A stretch of DNA of 64,000 nt, taken from assembly GCF_016798245.1 (NCBI RefSeq), contig NZ_JAEUZA010000002.1:868001-932000 (forward strand). Reading direction: 5' to 3'. How positions within the stretch are numbered: position 1 is the stretch's first letter; each line of letters begins with the position of its first letter. Positions 8,333-16,901 of the stretch are shown piece after piece. Position numbers and translations under genes: made by a program. This DNA is from Alkalicoccobacillus gibsonii (GTDB taxonomy: Bacteria > Bacillota > Bacilli > Bacillales > Bacillaceae_D). The notes beneath the pieces were generated by a model that worked only from the letters and a program-made list of their open reading frames with translations, ran no database searches and was not told the DNA's origin.

Positions 8333-9334
8333 ATGATTAAACTTGGTGTGTTAGATCAAGTCCCTCTGTCTAAAGGTCAGACTGTAACGGAAAAAATGCA
8401 GGAAACAATAAAGATGGCTACGCTGGCTGAGGAGCTGGGGTATACTAGATATTGGTTTGCTGAACATCACGGAACAAAAGGCATGCAAAGTACGGCGCCT
8501 GAAATTTTAATCGCTGCCATTGCTGCTCATACAGAGAATATTCGAGTCGGATCTGGGGGCATATTGCTTCCTCAATATAGCCCTTTTAAAGTAGCTGAAG
8601 TAACAAAACAGCTTGAATCGATTTTTCCAGGCCGGGTTGATGTTGGCCTTGGGCGATCCCCAGGTGGGACCCCGGCGTTGCGCCGTGCACTGGTGGATGG
8701 CACACCTCGAAGCTTAGATGAATTTTGGAGACAGATGGATGACCTCATTCATTATGTCAGAGACACCCTACCACGTACCCATCCGAATGCAGGGGTTAAA
8801 GCAGCTCCGATTATAGAAAGTACACCACCACTTTGGATATTAGGGTTAGGCGAAAATAGTGCGAAGCAAGCGGCTAAACGTGGGCTTGGCTATGTATTTG
8901 GACATTTTATTAAGTCAGCACGTGGAGAGCAGGCGATGCAAACGTATCGAGACCATTTCACACCAAATGAGTGGTCCAAAACTCCACAAATGCTTGCTGC
9001 TGTATTTGTGGTTTGTGCCGATACTGATGAAGAGGCCGAGCGCTTAGCGAGCAGTCAGGATCTTTGGCTGCTTCGTGTAGAAAAAGGGCTGGATAGCCGT
9101 ATACCTTCTATTAAAGAAGCAAGCGAGTATCAGTATACAGATGAAGACCATAAGCGTATGATACATAACCGGACGCGAACGATCATTGGTTCACCAGAAA
9201 CGGTAAGTAATCAGTTACGTACACTTGCTGACCGTTATGGAATGGATGAATTTTTGATTCTATGTAATATCCATTCATTTTCGGATCGCCTCCGTTCATA
9301 TCAACTCGTATCAGAGGCTCTAAACATAAAATAG
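8333..9334 (+). CDS. LLM-class flavin-dependent oxidoreductase (luciferase-like)
   Basis: 333 aa from the ATG at 8333. An in-frame ATG at 8312 overlaps the strong GGAGGGAGG site at 8314-8322 and is rejected as the start. The sequence matches the bacterial-luciferase-like superfamily of the MsnO8 type: LGVLDQVPLSKG at the start, YWFAEHHG, IRVGSGGILLPQYSP, and VDVGLGRSPGG for flavin binding. Such enzymes use FMNH2 supplied by a reductase to oxidise small organic compounds. The substrate cannot be predicted. It lies 29 bp before the esterase gene at 9364 and may be co-transcribed with it. Confidence 0.88.
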   Translation: MIKLGVLDQVPLSKGQTVTEKMQETIKMATLAEELGYTRYWFAEHHGTKGMQSTAPEILIAAIAAHTENIRVGSGGILLPQYSPFKVAEVTKQLESIFPGRVDVGLGRSPGGTPALRRALVDGTPRSLDEFWRQMDDLIHYVRDTLPRTHPNAGVKAAPIIESTPPLWILGLGENSAKQAAKRGLGYVFGHFIKSARGEQAMQTYRDHFTPNEWSKTPQMLAAVFVVCADTDEEAERLASSQDLWLLRVEKGLDSRIPSIKEASEYQYTDEDHKRMIHNRTRTIIGSPETVSNQLRTLADRYGMDEFLILCNIHSFSDRLRSYQLVSEALNIK

Positions 9335-9363
9335 TGATTTTATGAAAAAGGAGTGGAGAAATC

Positions 9364-10092
9364 ATGATCGGTTGTCTTTGTATTCATGGCTTTACGGGGG
9401 AACCGTGGGAAATCGAACCGATTGCTGAATCCTTAAGAAAACAAAAAGGTTGGCTTGTATACGCTCCTACGTTACCGGGGCATGGTCCAGACGAGGACTT
9501 ACGGGAGGTAACCTATCAAGAGTGGCTTTATATGGTGGAGGTTGCAGCGCTTGAACTCATCAAACGGTGTGAAGAAGTATATGTCATAGGATTTTCAATG
9601 GGCGGTCTTTTGGCTTGTTATCTTGCGGCCAAATATGAGATAAAGAAACTGGTTCTTTTAAGTGCGGCAGCCTATTATTTGAATCCTCCTATGCTGTTTG
9701 AAAGTGTGAGAGCGGCTGTTCATACCAGGTTAACAGGGCAGGCAGAACCGGATCAGCTTGTTGACCTGTACACACACAAGATGACGCATACACCAATGAA
9801 TGCCGTTCGTCAGTTTATGACAGCCGTAAAAAAGATTCGACCATATATTCGTCATGTGCATACGCCCGTTCTCATCATTCAGGGTGAAAGGGATGCTTTA
9901 GTTCCCAGAAAAAGCTCAGAATTTTTATTTCGAACCATTGCATCCGAGGAGAAACACATTCATTATTTAAAAGATGGACGTCATATGATTTGTCATGGAT
10001 TTGAAAAGGATCAATTGATGATTCTTATCCATGATTTCTTATTGGGTCAGATCGATCGAAAGGATGAACAACATGAAATTAGTAGCACCTAA
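9364..10092 (+). CDS. Alpha/beta hydrolase, carboxylesterase-like
   Basis: 242 aa, no signal peptide. Motifs are the oxyanion-loop HGFTG (8-12), the nucleophile elbow GFSMGG with S78, a GERDALVP segment carrying the probable catalytic Asp, and a late GRHMICH carrying the His. It is a paralogue-like neighbour of the Est30-type esterase that starts inside its 3' end: the two overlap by 20 bp from the next gene's ATG at 10073. AAAAAGGAGTGG precedes its ATG. In B. subtilis the single esterase YvaK precedes rnr; here there are two in tandem. The natural substrate is unknown. Confidence 0.85.
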   Translation: MIGCLCIHGFTGEPWEIEPIAESLRKQKGWLVYAPTLPGHGPDEDLREVTYQEWLYMVEVAALELIKRCEEVYVIGFSMGGLLACYLAAKYEIKKLVLLSAAAYYLNPPMLFESVRAAVHTRLTGQAEPDQLVDLYTHKMTHTPMNAVRQFMTAVKKIRPYIRHVHTPVLIIQGERDALVPRKSSEFLFRTIASEEKHIHYLKDGRHMICHGFEKDQLMILIHDFLLGQIDRKDEQHEISST

Positions 10093-10819
10093 GCCATTTT
10101 TCTTTGAAGGGGGTAAGCGAGCAGTCTTACTCCTGCATGGCTTTACTGGTACAACAGCAGATGTACGTATGATTGGCCGTTATCTACAAAAGGAAGGTTA
10201 CACCTCGTATGCTCCGCTTTATAAGGGGCACGGAGTTCCACCCGAAGAGCTGGTTCAAACAGGCCCTGAAAACTGGTGGAGTGACGTTGAAGCTGGATAT
10301 CAATTTTTAAAAGATAAAGGCTATGACGAGATTGCTGTTTGCGGTTTATCACTCGGAGGGGTATTCTCCTTAAAAATCGGTTACACTTTACCTGTAAAGG
10401 GTATCGTATCAATGTGTGCACCGGTAAGAGCCAAAACAGAGGATGCCATTTATAATGGTATGCTTGAGTACGCAGAAGCGTACAAAAAACGCGAACAAAA
10501 ATCCGAAACTGAAATCCAAGAGGAAATGAACGCCTTCAAACAGCTTCCAATGAATACACTATTTAAATTAAAAGAGTTAATGGACGATGTAAGAAGTCAG
10601 TTAGACTTTATATATTCGCCATTATTTGTTGTACAAGCAAGAAACGATGGCATGATTGACACAAATAGCGCAAACATTATTCATGATGAAGCTGAGTCAG
10701 TTAAAAAACAATTGAAGTGGTATGAGCATTCAGGTCACGTCATTACACTTGGTGAAGAGAAGGAGCAACTCCATCAGGATGTTCTGGACTTTCTTGAATC
10801 ATGTGATTGGAATCAATAG
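10073..10819 (+). CDS. est: Carboxylesterase of the Est30/YvaK family
   Basis: 248 aa from the ATG at 10073. The longer frame from 10031 has no ribosome site, whereas AAAGGA at 10059-10064 fits 10073, and the N-terminus [11 protein letters not shown] matches the family. Motifs are HGFTGT (22-27), GLSLGG with nucleophile S93, the ARNDGMID Asp region and the HSGHVIT His. The family hydrolyses short-chain esters in the cytosol. Its place directly before rnr and smpB is the conserved Bacillus arrangement. Translation is probably coupled to the overlapping upstream esterase. Confidence 0.9.
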   Translation: MKLVAPKPFFFEGGKRAVLLLHGFTGTTADVRMIGRYLQKEGYTSYAPLYKGHGVPPEELVQTGPENWWSDVEAGYQFLKDKGYDEIAVCGLSLGGVFSLKIGYTLPVKGIVSMCAPVRAKTEDAIYNGMLEYAEAYKKREQKSETEIQEEMNAFKQLPMNTLFKLKELMDDVRSQLDFIYSPLFVVQARNDGMIDTNSANIIHDEAESVKKQLKWYEHSGHVITLGEEKEQLHQDVLDFLESCDWNQ

Positions 10820-10876
10820 CTTGGGACAGGGACAGATAGAAATGGCAAATGGAAGAAACGAAAGGAGCAAGAAAAA

Positions 10877-13234
10877 ATGAATGAAGAATTAATCGTTAAA
10901 CTCACTCACTATTTTAAAGATGTAGCAGAAAAGCCGCTATCTGTCTCAGAATTAGAAGTGGCGTTTCCCACTAGAGATAGTGATGAATTTAAAGAGCTTG
11001 TTAAAGTATTAAACGAAATGGAACGCAGAGGGATTCTTGTGCAGACAAGGACAAATCGATATGGTGTTCCTGAGAAAATGAACCTGACTCGCGGTAGACT
11101 TCAAGCGCATGCAAAAGGTTTTGGATTTGTTATTCCTGAGGAACAAGGGGAAACCGATATCTACGTCAGCGCAGAAGACATGGAAGGTGCAATGAATGGT
11201 GATACCGTTCTTGTTCGTTTGCACTCGAAATCCTCTGGTTCAAGGCAAGAAGGAAAAATCATCCGGATCGTTGAGCGCGGGTCTACCGATATTGTCGGTG
11301 AATATATTGATTACGAAGCCTATGGCATGGTGAAAGCTGATGACAAGCGAATTCCAGATGACATTTTGATTCCTAAAGGAAAAGAAAAAGGAGCAGTCGC
11401 TGGTCACAAAGTAGTCATCGAGATCACAAAGTATCCAAAAGGCCGCGCCGGTGCTGAAGGGGAAGTAAAGCAAGTACTCGGTCACAAAAATGATCCTGGA
11501 ATGGATATTCTAAGTATCATTTATAAGCATGGCATTCCTTTAGCCTTCCCGGATGAAGCATTAAAGCAAGCAGAAGATGTTGGCGAGACCATTGATCCTG
11601 CTGCAATTGAGGGTCGACGTGATTTGCGCGGAGAGACAATTGTAACCATCGATGGCGCAGATGCGAAAGACTTAGATGATGCCGTTCAAGTAAAGCAGCT
11701 CGATAATGGGAACTATGTTCTAGGCGTTCACATTGCGGATGTCACTCATTATGTAACAGAAGGCTCTCCAATTGATGTGGAAGCAGCTGAGCGTGGAACA
11801 AGTGTGTATTTAGTTGACCGAGTCATTCCAATGATTCCGCACCGTCTTTCAAATGGGATTTGCTCGTTAAATCCTCAGGTGGACCGGTTAACTCTATCTT
11901 GTGAAATGGAATTTGATTCTCAAGGGAAAGTCGTAAATCATGATATATTTGAAAGTGTGATTCGCACAACTGAGCGTATGACCTATAAAGATGTTAATTC
12001 AATTCTGTTAAACACTGATGATGAGGTTCGTGAAAAGTATAAAGAACTGATTCCATTTTTTGAACGCATGGAAAAGCTTGCGGCTATCTTGCGTAACAAG
12101 CGTACAGAGCGTGGTGCCATTGACTTCGATTTTAAAGAAGCAAAGGTGATTGTGGATGAAGAAAGTAAGCCAGTTGATGTAGCCATCCGTGAGCGTTCTG
12201 TGGCTGAAAAGCTAATAGAAGAATTTATGCTTGCAGCAAACGAAACGATAGCTGAGCATTTCCACCGTCTGGACCTACCATTCGTGTACCGTATTCACGA
12301 GGATCCTAAAACAGAGAAGCTTGAAAAGTTCATGGAGTTTATCACGACTTTCGGATATGTCGTACGCGGAACAGCTAATACTGTACACCCACGCGCATTG
12401 CAAAAGCTTTTAGCTGAAGTAAAAGGTGAGCCGGAGGAAGCAGTCATCAATACGTTAATGCTTCGTTCTATGCAGCAGGCGAAATATGATCCGAACAGTG
12501 TTGGTCACTTTGGTTTATCAACAGAATTCTATACTCACTTCACCTCGCCAATTCGTCGTTATCCTGACTTAATCGTACACCGCTTGATTCGTACGTATTT
12601 AATTAAAGGAAAAATTGATACGGCTACTCAAGAATACTGGAGAGAAAAGCTACCTGAAATTACAAAGCACTCTTCTGAAATGGAGCGCCGTGCTGTAGAA
12701 GCCGAGCGTGATACGGACAGCGCGAAAAAGGCTCAGTACATGGAAGATAAGATCGGTGAAGTGTTTGAGGGAATTGTTAGTGGTGTCACGAACTTCGGAC
12801 TATTTGTAGAGCTTGAAAACACAATTGAAGGACTTGTTCACGTTAGCTATTTAACAGATGACTACTACCATTACGATGAAAAGCAATTTGCTATGATCGG
12901 AGAACGGACAGGCAAGATGTTCCGTATTGGTGATGAGGTAGAAATTCGTGTGGTCCAAGTGAATGTGGAGGAAGCATCCATAGACTTTGAACTGACAGGT
13001 ATGAAAGCACGAGCGCCACGTGCTCCAAAAAGTCGTCCGAAAGTGATTGACGGTGGAAAACGGAAGCAACGTCCTGGAAAGAATGCACGTAAACCTCTTA
13101 AAACAGCTGGATCGAGAGACAGAAAACCTGGTGAGGGTTCGTCTTCAACAGGCAATCGTAAAAAGAAAAAGCCATTTTATGAAAATGCTCCAGGAGCAAA
13201 GCGCAAAAAAGGGAAACGGAAAAAGCGTTCATAG
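10877..13234 (+). CDS. rnr: Ribonuclease R
   Basis: 785 aa, the usual length. Order of domains: N-terminal winged helix (~1-70), two cold-shock domains (~70-230, with GKGFGFVIP-like [11 protein letters not shown]), the RNB exonuclease domain (~245-575) with catalytic aspartates in [13 protein letters not shown] (D259, D262, D265, D267, D268), an S1 domain (~625-710), and a Lys/Arg-rich tail (~710-785). It degrades structured RNA 3' to 5' and works with SmpB-tmRNA in disposing of non-stop messages, which fits the next two genes. AAAGGAG lies upstream of the ATG. Confidence 0.97.
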   Translation: MNEELIVKLTHYFKDVAEKPLSVSELEVAFPTRDSDEFKELVKVLNEMERRGILVQTRTNRYGVPEKMNLTRGRLQAHAKGFGFVIPEEQGETDIYVSAEDMEGAMNGDTVLVRLHSKSSGSRQEGKIIRIVERGSTDIVGEYIDYEAYGMVKADDKRIPDDILIPKGKEKGAVAGHKVVIEITKYPKGRAGAEGEVKQVLGHKNDPGMDILSIIYKHGIPLAFPDEALKQAEDVGETIDPAAIEGRRDLRGETIVTIDGADAKDLDDAVQVKQLDNGNYVLGVHIADVTHYVTEGSPIDVEAAERGTSVYLVDRVIPMIPHRLSNGICSLNPQVDRLTLSCEMEFDSQGKVVNHDIFESVIRTTERMTYKDVNSILLNTDDEVREKYKELIPFFERMEKLAAILRNKRTERGAIDFDFKEAKVIVDEESKPVDVAIRERSVAEKLIEEFMLAANETIAEHFHRLDLPFVYRIHEDPKTEKLEKFMEFITTFGYVVRGTANTVHPRALQKLLAEVKGEPEEAVINTLMLRSMQQAKYDPNSVGHFGLSTEFYTHFTSPIRRYPDLIVHRLIRTYLIKGKIDTATQEYWREKLPEITKHSSEMERRAVEAERDTDSAKKAQYMEDKIGEVFEGIVSGVTNFGLFVELENTIEGLVHVSYLTDDYYHYDEKQFAMIGERTGKMFRIGDEVEIRVVQVNVEEASIDFELTGMKARAPRAPKSRPKVIDGGKRKQRPGKNARKPLKTAGSRDRKPGEGSSSTGNRKKKKPFYENAPGAKRKKGKRKKRS

Positions 13235-13308
13235 CTAGTAGCCCCAATTGACGTTCACTTAAAGCCTTTGCTAAGATAGATGAACGAAGAGAATTTGAGG
13301 TGCGGACA

Positions 13309-13782
13309 ATGGCAAAACCAAAAACAGATGACAATGTAATCGCTCAAAATAAAAAAGCTAGACATGATTATTTTATTGAAGAAACATTTGAAGCTGGAAT
13401 GGTTCTTCAAGGAACAGAAATCAAATCCATGCGTGCAGGACGAATGAACCTTAAAGATTCATTTGCCCGCATCCGTAATGGAGAGGTATACCTCCATAAT
13501 GCACACATTGCTGAATATGAGCAGGGAAACCGATTTAATCACGAGCCAACACGCGCTCGTAAGCTGTTGCTGAAGAAAAAAGAGATCAGTCAGCTGATTG
13601 GTCAAACACAGCAGCAAGGCTATTCACTAGTACCTCTTAAAGTCTACATCAAAAATGGCTTTGCAAAAGTATTACTAGGAGTAGCAAAAGGGAAAAAGAA
13701 CTACGATAAGCGCGATACCCTTCGTCGTCAGGACGCTAAACGCGAAGTTGATCGAGCACTGAAGGAAAGATTTAACGGATAG
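13309..13782 (+). CDS. smpB: SsrA-binding protein SmpB
   Basis: 157 aa from the ATG at 13309. A GTG at 13300 overlaps the TGAGGTG ribosome site and is not the start. The OB-fold protein shows [28 protein letters not shown] and the C-terminal [20 protein letters not shown] tail that folds in the ribosomal mRNA channel. It escorts tmRNA to stalled ribosomes. The tmRNA gene follows 78 bp downstream, and rnr precedes, forming the standard trans-translation cluster. Confidence 0.98.
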   Translation: MAKPKTDDNVIAQNKKARHDYFIEETFEAGMVLQGTEIKSMRAGRMNLKDSFARIRNGEVYLHNAHIAEYEQGNRFNHEPTRARKLLLKKKEISQLIGQTQQQGYSLVPLKVYIKNGFAKVLLGVAKGKKNYDKRDTLRRQDAKREVDRALKERFNG

Positions 13783-13823
13783 TACACTTGTGGATTTTGT
13801 ACGTTAATTATGTTACTATTAGA

Positions 13824-13853
13824 GTTCCGAGGCACTAGAACTCGGAACTTTTT
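13824..13853 (+). terminator. Terminator-like hairpin between smpB and tmRNA
   Basis: GTTCCGAG (13824-13831) pairs with CTCGGAAC (13841-13848), followed by TTTTT. It ends only seven bases before the mature 5' end of tmRNA. It may terminate the rnr-smpB message or act as a processing hairpin in a longer pre-tmRNA. Confidence 0.75.
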
Positions 13854-13860
13854 CTGACAC

Positions 13861-14220
13861 GGGGACGTTTTGGATTCGACAGGAACAGGTCGTGCTTGCG
13901 TTGCGAGTCGTGGGGGTCGGCCACGTTAAAACGCCAAAGCCAATTAACTGGCAAAGAAAACAACAACTTCGCAGTAGCAGCGTAACAGCTCTTTTGCGGT
14001 TCCACCCTCCATCGCCCATGTGGTAGGACCTGGGACTCACTCTAAGTGGGCTACGCCTTTTCCCCTGCAGTCTGAAGGGGGAGGAAGAGAATAATCGGAC
14101 TAGCCGTATCAAAGCCTGTTGCTGGGCTGAGATGACGGCGAAATGCTAATACAGTAACTACGCTCGTAGAAGCGTAAGTGTCGTTGTTTCTGGACGTGGG
14201 TTCGATTCCCACCGTCTCCA
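13861..14220 (+). ncRNA. ssrA: Transfer-messenger RNA (tmRNA, 10Sa RNA)
   Basis: The 5' GGGGACG pairs with the 3' CGTCTCC to make the acceptor stem (one G-U). TTTTGGATTCGACAGG at the 5' end and GTGGGTTCGATTCCCAC at the 3' end are diagnostic of tmRNA. The tag reading frame at 13950-13985 encodes GKENNNFAVAA then TAA, giving an AGKENNNFAVAA tag with the tRNA-borne alanine. The hydrophobic AVAA end is a ClpXP-type degron. After the discriminator A (14220) the genome reads TTTG, so the CCA end is not encoded. It rescues stalled ribosomes with SmpB. Confidence 0.97.
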
Positions 14221-14235
14221 TTTGAATCACCTGGA

Positions 14236-14274
14236 AAACCCCTAAGATCTCATTTGAGATGTTAGGGGTTTTTT
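14236..14274 (+). terminator. Rho-independent terminator of ssrA
   Basis: AAACCCCTAA (14236-14245) and TTAGGGGTTTTTT (14262-14274) form a stem with an inner GATCTCAT/ATGAGAT-like pairing and a long T-run, about 15 bp after the mature 3' end. Confidence 0.9.
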
Positions 14275-14293
14275 CAAGCTAAGAGAGTTTGTC

Positions 14294-14677
14294 TTATTTT
14301 TCAAAATTAGAAAACATATCTACGTTGTCAGGAACGTTAGCGAGGTAACAAATTCGACCTTTGCTGTCTAATTTCGCAAAATCTTTACCTGTTTGAGTGT
14401 ACACTTCACCTGTTTTTCGTTTACCGCATACTGCCCATTGTGTAACATACATGCCTTCCTTTTCATCGAAAACCCATCCTTCAAACATATGCTTTAAGTC
14501 AACGTTTTCTTGGAAGATCATTATTACAAACTGTTTCCATTGATCAATTCCATGTTTTTCAAAGCCATTTAGAACAAATGTAAGATCATCCGTAAACAAA
14601 AGATTTAACTCATCAAACGATTTTTCACTCGTTCTTGATTCGTCAAAAAGATCGAAATATCTATTTAAATTTTGCAT
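14294..14677 (-). CDS. SnoaL/NTF2-like protein
   Basis: 127 aa. Its length, the N-terminal helix RYFDLFDESRTSEKSFDEL, the FTDDLTFVLNG strand, and the alternation of aromatic and charged residues fit the cone-shaped SnoaL/NTF2 fold. Members include isomerases, small hydrolases and ligand binders. No function can be assigned from sequence. AAGGAGAG precedes the ATG. It is divergent from the pentapeptide-repeat gene, and the shared upstream region has an outward-facing inverted repeat (14794-14898). Confidence 0.6.
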   Translation of the reverse strand: MQNLNRYFDLFDESRTSEKSFDELNLLFTDDLTFVLNGFEKHGIDQWKQFVIMIFQENVDLKHMFEGWVFDEKEGMYVTQWAVCGKRKTGEVYTQTGKDFAKLDSKGRICYLANVPDNVDMFSNFEK

Positions 14678-14793
14678 TTTAACTCTCCTTAGGTTTTAGC
14701 GAATTCTCATTTTTGTTTTTAACAATTGAAGGTGGATAAATGAACAGCTGTGTTTTAATAATTGACCCATCAATAGTTGATGTATCAAGAAAT

Positions 14794-14898
14794 ATAGTAT
14801 GGATTCATCCAATTGTCAATAAATAAGGAAGACCATTAATAATCTTCCCTAGATCAAACTGTGTTTCTTATAGATTATTGGATGAATTTGGTATACTA
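14794..14898. promoter_or_regulatory. Divergent intergenic inverted repeat with -10-like boxes
   Basis: The left arm (14794-14813, ATAGTATGGATTCATCCAAT) and right arm (14876-14898) are inverted copies sharing ATTGGATGAAT followed by an ATACTAT box. Read outward, each arm places ATTGGATGAAT just upstream of TATACT (right, 14891-14896) or CATACT (left), facing the divergent genes at 14294 and 14933. This looks like a pair of matched promoter/operator sites. The regulator is unknown. Confidence 0.5.
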
Positions 14899-14932
14899 TT
14901 CAAGAGTGAGAGTTAGAAAGATGGTGATCCAA

Positions 14933-15736
14933 ATGATGACAATAACCGAACTAAAATCAGATTGTTCACAGTGCTTTGGCTTATGTTGTGTGGCACTTCC
15001 TTACTTAAAATCGACTGATTTTGCTAAAGACAAAGCGGGAGGAGTTCCCTGCCACAACTTGAATGAACATTATATGTGTACCATTCATTCTAATCTCAGA
15101 GAAGAAGGGTACAAGGGCTGCACCGTATATGAATGTTTTGGAGCGGGTCAGAAGGTGTCACAAACGATTTATAAGAATGTTAGCTGGCACGAAAAATCAT
15201 CGGAAGAAATGTTTGAAGTGTTCCCGATTATTCAACAACTCCAAGAGATGCTTGCCTATTTAGATGAAGCTCTCAAAAGAGAGGAAACAAAGCCGATCCA
15301 TACGCAGCTTATGAAGGCATTCAATAAAATAGATGCCTATACTTACAAAGATCCAGAGACAATTCTTACACTTGATCTTACTGTTATTCGCTCGGAGATC
15401 AGTGATTATCTCTCAGAAGCTGGAGAGCTTGTTGCATATGCAAAAGCAAATGAACCAAGAATTCAGAGAGCGGCATTTGAATTTATGGGAGCTCAGTTAA
15501 AAAGGCATAACTTTAAAGGTGCTAAATTAAGAGGTGTCTTTTTTATTGCTGCTGATCTACGTGGAGCTAATTTCACCAGTGCAGAGTTGTTAGGAGCTGA
15601 CTTCCGAGATGCAGACGTGTGCGGAGCAGATTTTACAGGTGCTCTTTTTTTAACTCAGGCTCAAATGAATGCTGCTATCGGTAATGAGGCAACTATATTA
15701 CCAAAACATCTTCAACAACCTTCTCATTGGGTATGA
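14933..15736 (+). CDS. Cys-rich N-terminus plus pentapeptide-repeat protein
   Basis: 267 aa from the ATG at 14933. The open frame from 14861 contains a promoter-like TATACT (14891-14896), so the longer start is unlikely. An N-terminal cluster, CSQCFGLCC, plus later CTIH and YECFG cysteines, resembles CxxCxxxCC metal- or cluster-binding proteins. After an alpha-helical middle, residues ~175-250 hold pentapeptide repeats of the A(D/N)LXX type (KGAKLRGVFF, ADLRGANFTSAELLGADF, ADVCGADFTGALF), which fold into a right-handed quadrilateral beta-helix. Function unknown. A symmetric terminator separates it from the carbonic anhydrase gene. Confidence 0.7.
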   Translation: MMTITELKSDCSQCFGLCCVALPYLKSTDFAKDKAGGVPCHNLNEHYMCTIHSNLREEGYKGCTVYECFGAGQKVSQTIYKNVSWHEKSSEEMFEVFPIIQQLQEMLAYLDEALKREETKPIHTQLMKAFNKIDAYTYKDPETILTLDLTVIRSEISDYLSEAGELVAYAKANEPRIQRAAFEFMGAQLKRHNFKGAKLRGVFFIAADLRGANFTSAELLGADFRDADVCGADFTGALFLTQAQMNAAIGNEATILPKHLQQPSHWV

Positions 15737-15747
15737 ACATACAAAAA

Positions 15748-15775
15748 AGCTCATCGCAGCACAAAGCGATGAGCT
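15748..15775. terminator. Bidirectional terminator
   Basis: AGCTCATCGC (15748-15757) pairs with GCGATGAGCT (15766-15775). An A-run precedes and TATTTAATTTT follows, so it serves both the pentapeptide-repeat gene (+) and the carbonic anhydrase gene (-). Confidence 0.85.
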
Positions 15776-15783
15776 ATTTAATT

Positions 15784-16629
15784 TTAATAATGAAAACCAA
15801 CTTCACGATCCCCTAAATCTTGAATTGGGCGATAGTTATTCGGGTACAAATCTTGAAAAGCTTGAAGCTGTTCCGAAGAGAGTGTAATTGAAGAGTCACT
15901 CACACTCCACTTCACACCTTCAGAGCAAGGCGGGGTAGTAAGCGAACCGTCATATTGAAAAGTTGATAGATCAGTAGGAACCAGCTCACTAGGATTTAAC
16001 TTAATGGTTTTAGTTGAAGTTCCGACACTAGTCGGCATCTTCTTCCACATATCTTTTAAAGCTTTGTTTTTTTCTCCTTCTTCCATTAATACGCCTAACA
16101 CAGCAAGATTGTCTTGCTCATCTTTATGAACAAGGTGTACTTCCATTTCATAAGACTCTCCTGCTAGCGTATGCTCACTCGGTGAGTGAAAATGAAATTG
16201 AACCAGTTCATATGTGGAGTCGCCAAGTGTTAATTGATTGGAAGGCTGTCCTTTTTTTTCAACCACATTGGCTTGAATGGTATGACCATTGTTTTCAATG
16301 GAAAACTCTGTTTTGGCATAATCTAGGTCCAAGCTCCATTTTTCATCGCCAACATCGGTTGGGTCTAGTGCAATTGGGGATTGCTGCGTGCCATTAGAGC
16401 AGGCTTTAAATTCAGAGTCAAGCTCTCCCCAAAACTCAGGACCTGTTGGACCAGAATATGACCAATCATGGGACGCGTTCGCAGTCAAACGATCATAGGG
16501 TGAATGAATTAAAGAAGAGGAACTTACGTGATTTCCATGTGCAAGCATTGCTTCTGTCAAAAAGGATGTACTAGTTAATAGAATGGTAGCGGCTACTGTC
16601 GTTTTAATAAGTAGATTTGATCGTTTCAA
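15784..16629 (-). CDS. Secreted alpha-type carbonic anhydrase
   Basis: 281 aa with an N-terminal signal peptide (MKRSNLLIK, then a hydrophobic stretch to about residue 30). The alpha-CA domain starts at HDWSYSGPTGPEFWG (about 54). The zinc ligands are in QFHFHSPSEH (H146, H148) and MEVHLVH (H165), and SLTTPPCSEGVKW is the conserved C-terminal loop. It interconverts CO2 and bicarbonate outside the cell, where it could help carbon supply or pH homeostasis in alkaline medium (inference). A Cys pair (C77 and the late PPCSEG Cys) could form the usual disulfide. Periodic array B lies upstream of this gene. Confidence 0.93.
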   Translation of the reverse strand: MKRSNLLIKTTVAATILLTSTSFLTEAMLAHGNHVSSSSLIHSPYDRLTANASHDWSYSGPTGPEFWGELDSEFKACSNGTQQSPIALDPTDVGDEKWSLDLDYAKTEFSIENNGHTIQANVVEKKGQPSNQLTLGDSTYELVQFHFHSPSEHTLAGESYEMEVHLVHKDEQDNLAVLGVLMEEGEKNKALKDMWKKMPTSVGTSTKTIKLNPSELVPTDLSTFQYDGSLTTPPCSEGVKWSVSDSSITLSSEQLQAFQDLYPNNYRPIQDLGDREVGFHY

Positions 16630-16740
16630 AGAATTCCCTCCAACTATTTGTAATAGTCTCTATTATATCGTCAAAATGCTAGAAAAAGGGTTTTTAAGTA
16701 ATTTTCCCAACTATGAAATTAATCAGAAGTCAAGTAGAGT

Positions 16741-16843
16741 CGCGCGGAACAGAGGAAGGTTGCACACAAGAGGAGGGAAGACGCGCAAACCTAAAGGGTC
16801 CCGCGCACATAAGCCTAAAGCTCGCGCAGTTCCAACGAATACT
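16741..16843 (+). repeat. Periodic intergenic array B (20/21-bp units, CGCGCA word)
   Basis: Five units begin at 16741, 16761, 16782, 16802 and 16823 (spacings 20, 21, 20, 21). They begin CGCGCG, TGCACA, CGCGCA, CGCGCA, CGCGCA, with purine-rich or AACCTAAAGG-like bodies between. No sequence is shared with arrays A or C, only the period. The array lies between the carbonic anhydrase start (16629) and the terminator of the gene at 16902. A weak open frame runs across it (16583-16846), but it has no ribosome site. Function unknown. Confidence 0.75.
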
Positions 16844-16855
16844 TAGCTTCACCAA

Positions 16856-16888
16856 TATAAAAACCGGATGAATCATTGATTCATCCGG
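16856..16888 (-). terminator. Terminator of the 16902-18068 gene
   Basis: CCGGATGAATCA (16864-16875) pairs with TGATTCATCCGG (to 16888). On the minus strand the stem is followed by TTTTTAT. Confidence 0.88.
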
Positions 16889-16901
16889 CAACTTCAATCT
16901 T

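Noticed and set aside
10143-13334. Many antisense frames over est, rnr and smpB (for example 12871-13155)
   Set aside because: They mirror highly conserved genes, have no ribosome sites and vary in frame; they are shadows.
13819-14112. 97-codon minus-strand frame
   Set aside because: Lies antisense to tmRNA and is explained by the RNA gene.
14740-14826. 28-codon frame preceded by GAAGGTGG
   Set aside because: Runs through the left arm of the inverted repeat between divergent genes and is too short and featureless to support.
16583-16846. 87-codon open frame across array B
   Set aside because: No Shine-Dalgarno, begins antisense to the carbonic anhydrase signal peptide, and the array period (20/21) is not a multiple of three.
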